A DNA stretch of 64,000 bases from [Muricauda] lutisoli (nom. illeg.) (GTDB taxonomy: Bacteria; Bacteroidota; Bacteroidia; Flavobacteriales; Flavobacteriaceae). The notes under the pieces are model-generated. The model made no database searches, was not told where the DNA came from, and saw only the letters and a list, made by a program, of their open reading frames with translations. Shown here piece by piece: positions 63,763 through 64,000 of this stretch; the stretch's first letter is position 1, and every line of letters begins with the position of its first letter. The stretch is from positions 731,920-795,919 of the forward strand of contig NZ_JAFLND010000002.1 in NCBI RefSeq assembly GCF_017313105.1, in the 5' to 3' direction. The translations under genes and the position numbers were made by a program.

Positions 63763-64000
63763 TTATAACGACCAAGCTTTTCCGCCGGTCAATGTCTCTA
63801 GGTCGCCACAGGGAACGTACTCCCCGGGAATGGGCAAATAAGCCAATACTTCCTCACCGACATATTCTGAGTTTTTGTAGGCCCAAGTGGCCAGATCCCT
63901 CAAATCGTTGGCAAAGGAGAAACGGGCGATTTCATCGTCCAATACGGCCTCGCCACCTTGCATAATGGCCTGCATATAGCTCATGATTGCCTCGGAGTGT
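63763..64000 (-). CDS. C-terminal part of an unidentified protein (cut by window edge)
   Basis: The frame stays open to the window edge, so the start lies beyond 64000. About 78 residues are visible, including SYMQAIMQGGEAVLDDEIAR and the end GDLETLTGGKAWSL. I do not recognise the family. A LPIPGEY segment weakly recalls the C-terminus of SusD-like proteins, but the rest does not fit well. Confidence 0.6.
   Translation of the reverse strand, partial: HSEAIMSYMQAIMQGGEAVLDDEIARFSFANDLRDLATWAYKNSEYVGEEVLAYLPIPGEYVPCGDLETLTGGKAWSL

Noticed and set aside
63763..64000. SusD-like C-terminus for the truncated last gene
   Set aside because: Only the LPIPGEY segment resembles it, the rest does not, so I left the family open.
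1..64000. tRNA, rRNA, CRISPR arrays, insertion sequences or prophage
   Set aside because: I looked through the intergenic stretches and gene content and saw no tRNA cloverleaf, array spacing, transposase or phage structural gene.

Overview
The window looks like chromosomal DNA of a marine-type member of the Flavobacteriaceae (Bacteroidetes). The evidence is moderate GC, starts without Shine-Dalgarno sites, TAnnTTTG-type -7 promoter boxes, a type IX secretion C-terminal domain on a secreted protease, and families typical of the group (DUF3078, DUF2480, DUF3109, DUF1460, PA0069-type radical SAM). A Muricauda/Allomuricauda-like genus fits the gene order, but this is an impression. I see no rRNA, tRNA, CRISPR array, prophage or transposase.

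Layout. 0-3.8 kb: the end of a Suf iron-sulfur cluster operon (sufS, sufE, a SufT/MIP18-like gene) followed by three conserved Bacteroidetes genes. 4-9.2 kb: hflX, an M14 peptidase and a nuclease-like EEP enzyme. 9.3-15.3 kb: a T9SS subtilisin, then an exonuclease, ogt, a CNNM transporter and a serine hydrolase. 15.3-22.9 kb: a leftward heme operon, hemA-hemC-hemD-hemE-DUF6973-GNAT-hemF-phzF-hemB, with a divergent AraC regulator; the shared upstream region carries a cluster of AATTTAG motifs. 24-31.2 kb: ThuA, DUF1460, MscS, hemH with a DUF3050 gene, MATE and a lactonase-like lipoprotein. 31.2-37.5 kb: a zinc-ribbon/SPFH-GYF_2 pair and a DUF1080/Gfo-Idh-MocA/DinB/P1-peptidase operon. 37.7-44.6 kb: two tandem paralogs of a >1,000-residue secreted BNR/VPS10 propeller protein, then hemJ. 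44.7-48.5 kb: a histidine kinase, a crotonase and an unknown secreted protein. 48.5-51.4 kb: three copies of a ~135-bp intergenic repeat interleaved with a collagen-like lipoprotein and a radical SAM gene. 51.5-62.6 kb: housekeeping and membrane genes ending in a TPR-LytS kinase/LytTR regulator pair. 62.6-64 kb: a sparse region with one 39-residue peptide gene, three strong hairpins and the end of an unidentified gene.

How it fits together. The window holds hemA, B, C, D, E, F, H and J, so every step from glutamyl-tRNA to heme except hemL is here, with oxygen-dependent HemF and quinone-type HemJ indicating aerobic heme synthesis. Suf genes supply Fe-S clusters, and the ferrochelatase has an internal cysteine cluster of the kind that binds [2Fe-2S] in some bacteria. 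The most interesting leads are the DUF3050 protein behind ferrochelatase (it has the layout of heme-oxygenase-like diiron enzymes), the AATTTAG operator candidate, the SPFH/zinc-ribbon membrane-stress-like pair, and the repeats around the collagen-like lipoprotein.
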